Below, piece by piece: positions 17,728 through 26,382 of a DNA stretch of 64,000 bases. The stretch is from Qipengyuania_B thermophila (GTDB taxonomy: Bacteria > Pseudomonadota > Alphaproteobacteria > Sphingomonadales > Sphingomonadaceae). Each line of letters starts with the position of its first letter. Within the stretch, counting starts at the first letter, position 1. Below the pieces are notes generated by a model. The model made no database searches and was not told the origin of the DNA. It saw only the letters and a program-made list of their open reading frames with translations. A program made the translations under genes and the position numbers. The stretch covers positions 620,001-684,000 of the forward strand of contig NZ_SDSI01000002.1 in NCBI RefSeq assembly GCF_004153605.1, read 5' to 3'.

Positions 17728-18213
17728 CTAGCGATAGCCGGCGTCGGCTTCAAGGTTGGCCGCGAGCGCGCGTTCCCACTTGTCCCCGTTCGCCAGCAGC
17801 TTGGCCTTGTCGTAAAGCAGCTCCTCGCGCGTCTCCGTCGCGTATTCATAATTCGGCCCCTCCACGATCGCGTCGACCGGGCAGGCCTCCTGACAGAACC
17901 CGCAATAGATGCACTTGGTCATGTCGATGTCGTAGCGCGTCGTGCGCCGGCTGCCGTCCGCGCGGGGCTCGCTCTCGATGGTGATCGCCTGGGCCGGACA
18001 CACCGCCTCGCAGAGCTTGCAGGCAATGCAGCGCTCCTCGCCATTGGGATAGCGCCGCAGCGCATGCTCGCCGCGGAAACGGGGCGAGATCGGGTTCTTC
18101 TCGTAAGGATAGTTGATCGTCGCCTTCGGCTTGAACAGGTAGCGCAGCGTCAGCGCGTGGGCCTTGAGGAATTCCCACAGCGTGAACGACTTGATCAGCT
18201 GAGCCGCGTTCAT
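17728..18213 (-). CDS. nuoI: NADH-quinone oxidoreductase subunit I
   Basis: Peripheral-arm subunit carrying two [4Fe-4S] clusters (N6a and N6b) that pass electrons to NuoB. 161 residues. The two ferredoxin motifs are CIACKLCEAVCP and CIYCGFCQEACP, each followed by the fourth-cysteine exchange pattern. RFRGEHALRRYPNGEERC before the first is typical. I chose the ATG at 18213 (MNAAQLIKSFTLWEF), which overlaps the nuoH stop by 4 nt. The open frame continues far upstream through nuoH, but that part is out of phase with the real gene. Confidence 0.97.
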   Translation of the reverse strand: MNAAQLIKSFTLWEFLKAHALTLRYLFKPKATINYPYEKNPISPRFRGEHALRRYPNGEERCIACKLCEAVCPAQAITIESEPRADGSRRTTRYDIDMTKCIYCGFCQEACPVDAIVEGPNYEYATETREELLYDKAKLLANGDKWERALAANLEADAGYR

Positions 18214-19271
18214 GAACCCGCTCCGAAATGTCCGGTCGCCATGAGCCAGCCGGAGTTGATAACGATGAAGAACAGCGACAGAGGCAGGAACACCTTCCAG
18301 CCCAGACGCATCAGCTGGTCGTAGCGGAACCGCGGAACCGTGGCCTTGATGAGGCTGAAGACGAAGAAGAAGAAAAAGATCTTGGCGAACAGCCAGATCC
18401 ATCCGGGGACGAGGTAGAGCGGCGCCCAGTCCACCGGCGGCAGCCACCCGCCGAAGAACAGGATCGCCAGCAACGCGCACATGAGGAGCACGTTGGCATA
18501 CTCGCCCAGCCAGAACAGGGCGAAGCTCATGGAGCTGTATTCGGTCTGGTAGCCGGCGACCAATTCGCTCTCCGCTTCCGTGAGGTCGAAAGGCGCCCGC
18601 GCCGTTTCCGCCAGAGCGGAGATCAGGAACATCACAAAGAGGGGAAACAGCAGCGGATTGACGACAAAGGCGTTGATGACGCCAAGGCCGTGCCCCTGCT
18701 GCGCGGCGATGATGCCGTTCATGTTGAACGTCCCTGCCCACAGGATGACGCACACGATGATGAAGCCGATCGACACCTCGTAGCTGATCATCTGCGCGGC
18801 GGCCCGCAGAGCCGAGAAGAACGGGTATTTTGAGTTCGACGCCCAGCCCGCGATCACCACGCCGTAGACGCCGAGCGACGACACCGCGAGGATGTAGAGC
18901 AGACCGACATTGATGTCGGCCAGAACCGCCTCGGGTCCGAACGGCACCACCGCCCAGCCGAGCAACGCGACGGTGAAGGTGATGATCGGGGCGATGAGAA
19001 ATAGGCCGCGGTTGGCGGCGCTGGGGACGATGGTCTCCTGAAGGAAAACCTTGAGCCCGTCGGCAAAGCTCTGCAGCAGCCCGAACGGCCCCACCACATT
19101 CGGTCCGCGCCGCAGCGCGACGGCCGCCCAGACCTTGCGGTCGACATAGATGACCATCGCCACCGCCAGCATGAGCGGAAGGGCGATCAGCAGAATACCC
19201 AGAACGGTCGCCAGGAACCACGCGGCACCGTAGGCCATGCCCAAACTGACGAAGAACTCAGTCACGATCAC
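18210..19271 (-). CDS. nuoH: NADH-quinone oxidoreductase subunit H
   Basis: Membrane subunit that forms the quinone-binding chamber with NuoB and NuoD. 353 residues, eight helices. Signatures: RRGPNVVGPFGLLQSFADGL near residue 60 and PFDLTEAESELVAGYQTEY, the acidic loop that faces the Q site. Start MIVTEFFVSLGM fits the family. The 78-nt gap to nuoG upstream holds only spacer. Confidence 0.97.
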   Translation of the reverse strand: MIVTEFFVSLGMAYGAAWFLATVLGILLIALPLMLAVAMVIYVDRKVWAAVALRRGPNVVGPFGLLQSFADGLKVFLQETIVPSAANRGLFLIAPIITFTVALLGWAVVPFGPEAVLADINVGLLYILAVSSLGVYGVVIAGWASNSKYPFFSALRAAAQMISYEVSIGFIIVCVILWAGTFNMNGIIAAQQGHGLGVINAFVVNPLLFPLFVMFLISALAETARAPFDLTEAESELVAGYQTEYSSMSFALFWLGEYANVLLMCALLAILFFGGWLPPVDWAPLYLVPGWIWLFAKIFFFFFVFSLIKATVPRFRYDQLMRLGWKVFLPLSLFFIVINSGWLMATGHFGAGS

Positions 19272-19349
19272 CCGCCTTCATTATGCCGCGCCCACGGCTG
19301 ACGCGCCCGCGCTCCGTGAACGCGAGGCCGAAACCCTGCCGCTCTCCGC

Positions 19350-21356
19350 TCACTCGGCAGCCTCCAGCATGTCTGCGTTGCCGAGCAATTCCGCCGAGCA
19401 CCGCTGCATCGTCGGGCTGGCACGGCAGATCGCGTTGGTGAGGTAGAAATCGGCGATGGGATAGGAGATGACGCCGGCTGCGCGCGCGCTGCCGTCCCCG
19501 CGCGGCAGTTCGCCCAGATCGATCAGACCGGGCGACGACAGAGCCGGCACTTCGGCAATCATCGCCTCCCTCAGTTCGGCAAAGCTGTCGAAGCCGACGT
19601 CGACGCCAAGCACATCCGCAAGCGCGCGCATTATCGTCCAGTCGGCACGTGCGTCACCGGGAGGGAACACGGCCGCCTCGGCAGTCTGCACCCGCCCTTC
19701 CGTGTTGACGAACGTGCCGTCCTTCTCCGCATAGGAGGCCGCCGGAAGGATGATGTCGGCGGCGTGCGCGCCCCGATCTCCGTGATGGCCGACATACACC
19801 TTGAGGCTCCCGGCAAAGGGCTTGTAATCCATCTCGTCGGCGCCAAGCGAAAGCAGCACCCGCGGCCGTTCCTCGGCCACGGCGCGGATCCCCCCGGCCT
19901 GCGCGAAGCCGAGCAGCAGTCCGCCCATCCGGCTCGCGGCCATGTGCAGGACGTTGAAGCCGTTCCAGCCGTCCCGCACGAGGGTCCAGTCCTGTGCCAG
20001 CGCCAGAGCCGGGTGCAGAGCTCCCTTCGCCAGCCCGGCTGCCCCGACGATGATTGCCGGCCGCTGCGCCGCGGTGAAGACATCGCCCACCGCGTCCGGC
20101 AGATCGTGCAGAACGGCCGCGTCCTCTCCGAGAAACTCGGCCGGGTAGGTCGTATCCCAGTGTGGCCCGATGATGAAGATGCGCGCCCCGCGCTTCCAGG
20201 CCTTGCGCAGACGGCTCTGGACCAGCGGCGCCTCCCAGCGCACGTGACTGCCGACGATGAGAATGGCGTCGGCGTGCTCGATTCCGGAAAGGCTCGAGTT
20301 GAACGCGACTGCGGCAAGGCTGGACGTGTCGTAGACAAGGCCGGTCTGCCGCCCTTCCAGCAAGTCCGACCCCAGAGCCCGTAGGAGACGGCGCGCCGCA
20401 AACATCGTCTCGCAGTCGACCAGATCGCCCGCAACGGCGGCGATGCTGCCACGCGGATCGGCCGCCGCGATGGCGGCGAACGCCTGCTCCCAGCTTGCGG
20501 GCTGAAGCCGTCCTTCCTTGCGCACCCACACCCGGTCGAGGCGGCGGTGCATCAGCCCATCGACCTGATAACGCCCCTTGTCCGACAGCCACTCCTCGTT
20601 GACCTCGTCGTTCACGCGCGGCAGCGCCCGCATGACCTCGCGCCCGCGGCTGTCGAGGCGGATGTTCGCGCCCACGGCATCCGACACGTCGATGGACAGC
20701 GTCTTGCGCAGCTCCCAGGGCCGCGCCTCGAAAGCGTAGGGCCGGCTGGTCAGGGCGCCGACGGGACACAGGTCGATGACATTGGCCGACATCTCGTGCC
20801 GGACCGCCTGTTCGAGATAGGTGGTGATCTCCATGCTCTCGCCCCGGCCCACCGCGCCGATTTCGTCCACGCCCGCGATCTCTTCGGAGAACCGCACGCA
20901 CCGTGTGCAGTGGATGCAGCGGGTCATGACCGTCTTGATCAGCGGACCCATGTACTTCTCGGACACCGCCCGCTTGTTCTCATGGTACCGCGATGCGCCG
21001 CGACCATAGAACATGGCCTGGTCCTGAAGATCGCACTCGCCTCCCTGATCGCAGATCGGGCAGTCGAGCGGATGGTTGATGAGCAGGAACTCCATCACCC
21101 CTTCGCGCGCGGTCTTCACCATCAGGCTGTCGGTGCGGATCTCCTGCCCCTCGGTCGCAGGCAGAGCGCAGCTGGCCTGCGGCTTGGGCGGACCCGGCTT
21201 CACCTCGACGAGGCACATCCGGCAATTGCCCGCGATGCTCAGCCGCTCGTGATAGCAAAAGCGGGGGATCTCCTTGCCGGCAAGTTCACACGCTTGCAGC
21301 ACGGTGGCGCCATCGGGCACGTCGACCTGCTGGCCGTCTACGGTGACTGTTGGCAT
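19350..21356 (-). CDS. nuoG: NADH-quinone oxidoreductase subunit G
   Basis: Peripheral-arm subunit with one [2Fe-2S] and two [4Fe-4S] clusters and a molybdopterin-oxidoreductase-like domain. 668 residues, the shorter alphaproteobacterial/mitochondrial type. Visible: the plant-ferredoxin-like CYHERLSIAGNCRMC, the His-ligated site HPLDCPICDQGGECDLQ, and CIHCTRCVRF with the later CPVGAL. I chose the ATG at 21356 (MPTVTVDGQQVDVPDG); the open frame upstream of it is part of the exported-protein gene in another phase. Only one base separates it from the stop of that gene, which argues for translational coupling. Confidence 0.97.
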   Translation of the reverse strand: MPTVTVDGQQVDVPDGATVLQACELAGKEIPRFCYHERLSIAGNCRMCLVEVKPGPPKPQASCALPATEGQEIRTDSLMVKTAREGVMEFLLINHPLDCPICDQGGECDLQDQAMFYGRGASRYHENKRAVSEKYMGPLIKTVMTRCIHCTRCVRFSEEIAGVDEIGAVGRGESMEITTYLEQAVRHEMSANVIDLCPVGALTSRPYAFEARPWELRKTLSIDVSDAVGANIRLDSRGREVMRALPRVNDEVNEEWLSDKGRYQVDGLMHRRLDRVWVRKEGRLQPASWEQAFAAIAAADPRGSIAAVAGDLVDCETMFAARRLLRALGSDLLEGRQTGLVYDTSSLAAVAFNSSLSGIEHADAILIVGSHVRWEAPLVQSRLRKAWKRGARIFIIGPHWDTTYPAEFLGEDAAVLHDLPDAVGDVFTAAQRPAIIVGAAGLAKGALHPALALAQDWTLVRDGWNGFNVLHMAASRMGGLLLGFAQAGGIRAVAEERPRVLLSLGADEMDYKPFAGSLKVYVGHHGDRGAHAADIILPAASYAEKDGTFVNTEGRVQTAEAAVFPPGDARADWTIMRALADVLGVDVGFDSFAELREAMIAEVPALSSPGLIDLGELPRGDGSARAAGVISYPIADFYLTNAICRASPTMQRCSAELLGNADMLEAAE

Positions 21357-21357
21357 G

Positions 21358-21978
21358 TCAGCTTTCCTGCGCCTGCAGAAGGCGGAAAGACGCGGTTGCG
21401 AGCATCGAGCGCATGCCCATAGCCGACGCCTCCACGGGCCGCCCACCTTGGCGCGCGCAGATGTCGAAAACCGGCTTCACGTCGGCAAGCGCATGGACTT
21501 CTTCCGGTGAGTTGATCGGCGTTTCAAAGAGCGCGGCGACGACGTGCGGAGCGCCCCGTACGGCGCACATGGCGACGGCATCGGTGTACGAATAGGTTGC
21601 GGGCGCCTTGCCGGCGACGGCGCGCGACAGCCGCAGCACCAGCGGATCGGGATGCGTCTCCAGCAGACGCTCGGCCAGGCCACCGGCGAAGGGCAGTCCG
21701 CCAAGCTCAATGCGGCGATATTTCGCTGGCATGGCGTTGAAGCAACGCCCGGACCCGCGGGTTTGGGCCAACTTCGTCATTTCGCGTTGATATTCGGCCG
21801 ACGTGAAATCCCGCGCCAGTGTCCGGGCTACGCTCTCCCGGTTCTCGTCGGCAATGCAGGCGGTCCATGCCTCGATCGCGGCGCGCTGTTTCGCGACATC
21901 CAATTCCTTTCGGGGCATCTGAGCGGACAGTCCACTCGCCGCCAGTACCGACAGCGCCAGGCAAATTGCAAATCTCAT
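21358..21978 (-). CDS. Exported protein of unknown function inside the nuo operon
   Basis: A 206-residue protein with a clear Sec signal peptide (MRFAICLALSVLAASGLSAQ, likely cleaved after Ala19), so it is periplasmic. The mature part holds several cysteines (Cys41 and Cys79 among them) and no motif I know. It is not a complex I subunit of any type that I recognise. The ATG at 21978 overlaps the nuoF stop by 4 nt, and its TGA is one base before nuoG, so it must be translated with the operon. A periplasmic protein between the NADH-binding subunits NuoF and NuoG, which face the cytoplasm, is unexpected. Codon use is like its neighbours. Confidence 0.88.
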   Translation of the reverse strand: MRFAICLALSVLAASGLSAQMPRKELDVAKQRAAIEAWTACIADENRESVARTLARDFTSAEYQREMTKLAQTRGSGRCFNAMPAKYRRIELGGLPFAGGLAERLLETHPDPLVLRLSRAVAGKAPATYSYTDAVAMCAVRGAPHVVAALFETPINSPEEVHALADVKPVFDICARQGGRPVEASAMGMRSMLATASFRLLQAQES

Positions 21979-23267
21979 TCCGCCGCCTCCGCATAGGTGC
22001 GTTGCCGCTCGACGATACGCCGCTCGAGTTCCGGGCGGAAGTGGCGGATCAGCCCCTGGATCGGCCATGCGGCCGCATCGCCCAGCGCGCAGATCGTGTG
22101 GCCTTCGACCTGCTTCGTGACCTGTTGCAGCATGTCGATCTCGTCGATGGCCGCATCGCCTTCGCGCAGCCGCTCCATCACCCGCCACATCCACCCGGTG
22201 CCTTCGCGGCAGGGGGTGCACTGGCCGCAGGACTCGTGCTTGTAGAAATAGGACAGGCGGGCGATTGCGCGCACGATGTCGGTCGACTTGTCCATGACGA
22301 TGATGCCGGCCGTGCCCAGCCCGGAGCCAAGCTCCTTCATGCCGTCGAAGTCCATCGGCGCGTCGATGATCTGCTCGGCGGGCACCAGTGGGACCGACGA
22401 CCCGCCGGGGATCACCGCCAGCAGATTGTTCCAGCCGCCGCGGATGCCGCCGCAATGCTTCTCGATCAGCTCGCGGAACGGGATGCTCATCGCCTCCTCC
22501 ACGACGCAGGGCCGCTCGACATGGCCGCTGATCTGGAACAGCTTCGTGCCCTTATTGTTATCGCGCCCGAACGAGGCGAACCAAGCCGCGCCGCGCCGCA
22601 GGATGGTCGGGGCGACCGCGATGCTTTCCACGTTGTTGACGGTCGTGGGGCAACCATAAAGCCCGGCGCCGGCCGGGAAAGGCGGCTTGAGGCGCGGCTG
22701 GCCCTTCTTCCCCTCAAGGCTTTCGATCATGGCGGTTTCTTCGCCGCAGATGTAGGCGCCCCCGCCGCGGTGCATGAAGATGTCGAAGGCGTAGTCCGAT
22801 CCGCAGGCATCCTTGCCGATCAGCCCGGCGGCGTAGGCCTCGTCGATGGCGGCCTGCAGGGTTTCGGCTTCCCGGATGTACTCGCCGCGGATGTAGATGT
22901 AGGCTGCTCGCGCACGCATGGCGAAGCCGGCGACAAGCGCGCCTTCCAGCAGCTTGTGCGGGTCGTGCCGGATGATCTCCCGGTCCTTGCAACTTCCCGG
23001 CTCGGACTCGTCGGCGTTGACGACGAGAAAGCTGGGCCGCCCGTCTTTCGACTCCTTGGGCATAAACGACCACTTCATCCCGGTCGGAAACCCGGCCCCG
23101 CCCCGCCCCCGCAGACCGCTGGCCTTGATCTCGTCGATGATCGCGTCCGGCCCGCGGGCGAGCAGCGCCTTGGTGTCGTCCCAGTCGCCCCGCATCCTCG
23201 CGGCGGGAAGGCGCCAGTCCTGGTAGCCGTAGAGATTGGTGAAGATGCGGTCCTTGTCGTGGAGCAT
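21975..23267 (-). CDS. nuoF: NADH-quinone oxidoreductase subunit F
   Basis: Subunit that binds NADH, FMN and the N3 [4Fe-4S] cluster. 430 residues. Motifs: GLRGRGGAGFPTGMKWSF (NADH/FMN glycine-rich site), CNADESEPG-type sequence VVNADESEPGSCKDRE, and ESCGQCTPCREGT with the distal TICALGDAAAWPIQ, which ligate N3. The ATG at 23267 (MLHDKDRIFTNLYG) is chosen because it shares one base with the stop of the 47-residue membrane gene upstream and gives the family length. Confidence 0.97.
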   Translation of the reverse strand: MLHDKDRIFTNLYGYQDWRLPAARMRGDWDDTKALLARGPDAIIDEIKASGLRGRGGAGFPTGMKWSFMPKESKDGRPSFLVVNADESEPGSCKDREIIRHDPHKLLEGALVAGFAMRARAAYIYIRGEYIREAETLQAAIDEAYAAGLIGKDACGSDYAFDIFMHRGGGAYICGEETAMIESLEGKKGQPRLKPPFPAGAGLYGCPTTVNNVESIAVAPTILRRGAAWFASFGRDNNKGTKLFQISGHVERPCVVEEAMSIPFRELIEKHCGGIRGGWNNLLAVIPGGSSVPLVPAEQIIDAPMDFDGMKELGSGLGTAGIIVMDKSTDIVRAIARLSYFYKHESCGQCTPCREGTGWMWRVMERLREGDAAIDEIDMLQQVTKQVEGHTICALGDAAAWPIQGLIRHFRPELERRIVERQRTYAEAAE

Positions 23268-23410
23268 CACAGCATCCTTCCGAACACGACAAGGGCGGCC
23301 AGAGCCAGGATCGCGACGAGAGCGACCGTCTTTGCAACGCCCTTGAACAGCTTCCACGCGATCACCACCGCGATCAGCGCCACCACGAGCAGGAGGACGG
23401 ATGCGTCCAT
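23267..23410 (-). CDS. 47-residue single-pass membrane protein between nuoE and nuoF
   Basis: A short frame of 47 residues: MDASVLLLVVALIAVVIAWK, then a basic LFKGVAKT turn and a second hydrophobic stretch (VALVAILALAALVVFG) before RML. It reads as one or two membrane helices with lysines between. Its ATG shares one base with the nuoE stop (TGATG) and its TGA shares one base with the nuoF ATG, so coupling is exact on both sides; such packing is hard to explain for a chance frame. No family recognised. It could be an accessory small subunit of complex I or an operon passenger. Confidence 0.75.
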   Translation of the reverse strand: MDASVLLLVVALIAVVIAWKLFKGVAKTVALVAILALAALVVFGRML

Positions 23411-24078
23411 CACCACTCGCTCCGGTAGTCGTGGTTGGCATCGACCATCGCAGTCAGCGTCGTGGGACCGCCAGCTGGCTCGCTGGTGTGACGTCCGGGT
23501 TCCTGCGTGCCGGTTTTCGGCCTCTGTCCGGCGGCAAGCGCGTCAAGGATGGCGTCGAGCCGCTCTGGAGTCAGATCCTCGTAGTTGTCGTCATCGATCT
23601 GCGCCATGGGTGCGGTGGCGCAGTTGCCCATGCACTCGACCTCGGTGAGCGACCAGAGCCCGTCCGCGGACACCTGCCCTTTCTTCATCCCGCGCCTGTA
23701 GCAGGTCTCGAACAGGGCGTCCGAGCCGCGCAGCATGCACGGCGTCGTGCCGCACACCTGGACGTGATGGCGCCCCATGGGCTGAAGGTTGTACATGAAA
23801 TAGAAGGTCGCGACCTCGAGCGCGCGCACCACCGGCATGTCGAGATAGCGGGCCACGTATTCGATCACCGGCAACGGGAGCCAGCCGGCTGTGCCCAGTT
23901 CCTCCCCGACCTGACGCTGGGCGATGAAGAGCAGCGGCATGATGGCCGACCGCTGCCGCCCTTGCGGATAGCGGGCGATGGCGCGGTCGGCTTCGGCCTT
24001 GTTGGCAGGCGTGAACGCGAACCCGCCCCAGCGCTGGCGCAGTTCGGGAGTGTCGGGTGCCGGGGAACGATCAGCCAC
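23410..24078 (-). CDS. nuoE: NADH-quinone oxidoreductase subunit E
   Basis: The [2Fe-2S] thioredoxin-like subunit of the NADH dehydrogenase module. 222 residues. Cluster ligands lie in VCGTTPCMLRG and in VECMGNCATAPM; the helical N-terminal part contains RYPQGRQRSAIMPLLFIAQR. I chose the GTG at 24078 (MADRSPAPDTPELRQRWGG), which overlaps the stop of the upstream 60-residue gene by 8 nt and matches the N-terminus of sphingomonad homologues as I recall them. The last 50 residues are a disordered Pro/Gly/Thr-rich tail. Confidence 0.95.
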   Translation of the reverse strand: MADRSPAPDTPELRQRWGGFAFTPANKAEADRAIARYPQGRQRSAIMPLLFIAQRQVGEELGTAGWLPLPVIEYVARYLDMPVVRALEVATFYFMYNLQPMGRHHVQVCGTTPCMLRGSDALFETCYRRGMKKGQVSADGLWSLTEVECMGNCATAPMAQIDDDNYEDLTPERLDAILDALAAGQRPKTGTQEPGRHTSEPAGGPTTLTAMVDANHDYRSEW

Positions 24079-24253
24079 GCGCGAGCCTCCGCTCAAGATG
24101 GCGTCCCGCGTAGAAGCCGAGCAGCGCCGCAACAGCAGTGGACAGGACGTCCTTCACCGTGGCCTCGCCATGGAACACGGCCAGATAGGCGGCGATGCCG
24201 GACGCAAACAGCGCAAAGGCGCCGAGCACGATCAAACCCTCTCTCAGGATCAC
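24071..24253 (-). CDS. 60-residue membrane protein between nuoD and nuoE
   Basis: The GTG at 24253 overlaps the nuoD stop (GTGA, 4 nt) and opens a 60-residue frame: MILREGLIVLGAFALFASGI starts a first hydrophobic helix, followed by a short polar loop (FHGEATVKD), a second helix (VLSTAVAALLGFYAG) and the basic end RHLERRLARG. This is a two-helix inner-membrane protein with a positive-inside pattern. The TGA is overlapped by the nuoE start. It is not a known complex I subunit. The frame is open further upstream, but that lies in nuoD. No family recognised. Confidence 0.75.
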   Translation of the reverse strand: MILREGLIVLGAFALFASGIAAYLAVFHGEATVKDVLSTAVAALLGFYAGRHLERRLARG

Positions 24254-25464
24254 CGGTCGCACTCCCCGAACACCACGTCGATCGCCCCGAGGATCGCCGT
24301 GGCATCGGCCAGCATGTGCCCGCGGCACATGAAGTCCATCGCCTGAAGATGGCTGAAGGCGGTCGGCCTGATCTTGCAGCGATACGGCTTGTTGCTCCCG
24401 TCACTCACGAGATAGACGCCGAACTCGCCCTTGGGACTTTCCGTCGCGACGTAGACTTCGCCGGCTGGCACATGGAACCCTTCGGTGTAGAGCTTGAAGT
24501 GGTGGATCAGCGCCTCCATCGACTGCTTCATCTCGCCGCGCCGGGGCGGCACCACCTTGCGGTCTTCGCTGGCAACCGGTCCCGCCGGCATTTCCGCCAG
24601 ACACTGCTTGATGATGCGCGCACTCTCGTACACTTCCTTCACCCGCACCATGAAGCGGTCGTAGCAGTCCGAGTTGGTGCCGACCGGCACGTCGAACTCC
24701 ATCCGGTCATACACGTCGTAGGGCTGGCTCTTGCGCAGATCCCACGGAATGCCCGCGGCCCGGATCATCGGCCCGGAAAAGCCCCAGGCGAGCGCATCGT
24801 CCTTGCTGACCTTCGCGATGTCGACATTGCGCTGCTTGAAGATGCGGTTGTCCATGACGAGACTCATCGCATCCCCGAACAGCTGCGGCAGCCGCGTCTC
24901 GACCCACTCCCCGATGTCGACGAGCAGCTTTTCCGGCACGTCCTGATGCACGCCGCCCGGCCGGAAATAGGCCGCGTGCATCCGCGCTCCGCTGGCGCGC
25001 TCGTAGAAGTTCATGGTGTCTTCGCGCAGCTCGAACACCCACAGGTTCGGCGTCATCGCCCCGACGTCCATGACGTGACTGCCGATGTTGAGCATGTGGT
25101 TCATGATGCGCGTCAGTTCGGCGAACAGCACCCGCAGATACTGTGCGCGGAGCGGCACTTCGATGTTCAGCAGCTTCTCGATGGCCAGCACCCAGCTGTG
25201 CTCCATGCACATCGGGCTGCAGTAGTCGAGACGGTCGAAATAGGGCAGCGCCTGCAGATAGGTCTTCGTCTCGATGAGCTTTTCGGTTCCTCGATGGAGC
25301 AGGCCGACATGCGGATCGACACGTTCGATCACTTCGCCATCCAGCTCCATCACCAGCCGCAGCACGCCATGGGCTGCGGGGTGCTGCGGCCCGAAATTGA
25401 TGGTGTAGTTGTTGATGACGCCATCGCCCGTCGTGGGCGACTGCTCCGCCTGCAGCCCGCTCAT
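24250..25464 (-). CDS. nuoD: NADH-quinone oxidoreductase subunit D
   Basis: The 49-kDa subunit, which forms the quinone-reduction site with NuoB. 404 residues. Typical features: NFGPQHPAAHGVLRLVMELD (conserved His at the Q site), GLLHRGTEKLIE, DRLDYCSPMCMEHSW and the closing motif AILGAIDVVFGECDR. It begins directly after the nuoC TAG without a spacer and is separate from nuoC, unlike the fused nuoCD of enterobacteria. Confidence 0.98.
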   Translation of the reverse strand: MSGLQAEQSPTTGDGVINNYTINFGPQHPAAHGVLRLVMELDGEVIERVDPHVGLLHRGTEKLIETKTYLQALPYFDRLDYCSPMCMEHSWVLAIEKLLNIEVPLRAQYLRVLFAELTRIMNHMLNIGSHVMDVGAMTPNLWVFELREDTMNFYERASGARMHAAYFRPGGVHQDVPEKLLVDIGEWVETRLPQLFGDAMSLVMDNRIFKQRNVDIAKVSKDDALAWGFSGPMIRAAGIPWDLRKSQPYDVYDRMEFDVPVGTNSDCYDRFMVRVKEVYESARIIKQCLAEMPAGPVASEDRKVVPPRRGEMKQSMEALIHHFKLYTEGFHVPAGEVYVATESPKGEFGVYLVSDGSNKPYRCKIRPTAFSHLQAMDFMCRGHMLADATAILGAIDVVFGECDR

Positions 25465-26382
25465 CTACGCGCCCTCGCCCTGTTCCTTGCCGTGCGCTCC
25501 CGACACATCCGGCTTCGTGGCCGGAGCGGTTCCGGCGGTGCTGCCCGCGCGAGCGGGACGCGACGGCCTGTCTTCGGTCGGATCGGGCGACGACGGCTCG
25601 TCGACCTTGGTTTCAGTGGGAACGGGCTGCCCGCTCCCCAGCGTGCTGCTCGAAGGTGCGAACCCTGCGGGTGCGACCGGCTCGGCGGCCTTGCTGTCGG
25701 CCTGACGGCCGGCGCCGGTCTGTCCGGCCTGTTCGGTGGTCTTGGGCTCTGCGACCGGCGGGTGGGTCGCCTTCTCGTCACCGGGCAGCGGATAGTCCGC
25801 GCCTTCCCACGGCGACAGGAAGTCGAACGTGCGCAGGTCCTGAGTCAGGCGGACAGGCTCATAGACAACCCGCTTCTCGTCCTCGGAGTAGCGCAGCTCG
25901 ATGTAGCCGGTCAGCGGGAAATCCTTGCGAAACGGATGCCCTTCGAAGCCGTAGTCGGTCAGGATGCGGCGAAGATCCGGATTGCCGGCGAACACGACCC
26001 CGAAAAGGTCGAAGACCTCGCGCTCGAGCCAGCCGGCATTCGGCCACAGGGTCGTGACGGTGGGAACCGGCGTGACCTCGTCCGTGCGCAGCTTCACCAG
26101 CACCCGCTGGTTGCGCGTGACGGAGAGGAGCATGTAGACGACCTCGAACCGTTCGCGGCGCGAGGGGAAGTCGACTCCGGCGATCTCCATGAGCTGCTGG
26201 AACTCGTGCCGGTCGCGCAGCACCCTCAGCACGTCGGCGATGCTCTCGCGCCGCACCTCCAGCACCATCTCGCCATGCGCGAACCGGGTCGAGAGCACGT
26301 GCGCCGCCACGCTGTCGGCAAGTTCGGCCAGAGCCTCGGCCGAAGTCCGGACCCGGGGGGCGGAATGCAGCACCGCGCTCAT
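25465..26382 (-). CDS. nuoC: NADH-quinone oxidoreductase subunit C with a long disordered tail
   Basis: The 30-kDa subunit of the complex I peripheral arm. 305 residues. The conserved core covers about residues 1-205, including LEREVFDLFGVVFAGNPDLR and GHPFRKDFPLTGYIELRY. From about residue 210 on the sequence is low-complexity and rich in Pro, Ala, Thr, Ser and Glu (for example PVPTETKVDEPSSPDPTEDR), so about 95 residues are added compared with the usual 200. The start overlaps the nuoB stop by 4 nt. Confidence 0.97.
   Translation of the reverse strand: MSAVLHSAPRVRTSAEALAELADSVAAHVLSTRFAHGEMVLEVRRESIADVLRVLRDRHEFQQLMEIAGVDFPSRRERFEVVYMLLSVTRNQRVLVKLRTDEVTPVPTVTTLWPNAGWLEREVFDLFGVVFAGNPDLRRILTDYGFEGHPFRKDFPLTGYIELRYSEDEKRVVYEPVRLTQDLRTFDFLSPWEGADYPLPGDEKATHPPVAEPKTTEQAGQTGAGRQADSKAAEPVAPAGFAPSSSTLGSGQPVPTETKVDEPSSPDPTEDRPSRPARAGSTAGTAPATKPDVSGAHGKEQGEGA

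Noticed and set aside
18214..19221. Upstream extension of the nuoI frame
   Set aside because: It is an out-of-phase reading of nuoH; the NuoI N-terminus and the 4-nt overlap place the start at 18213.
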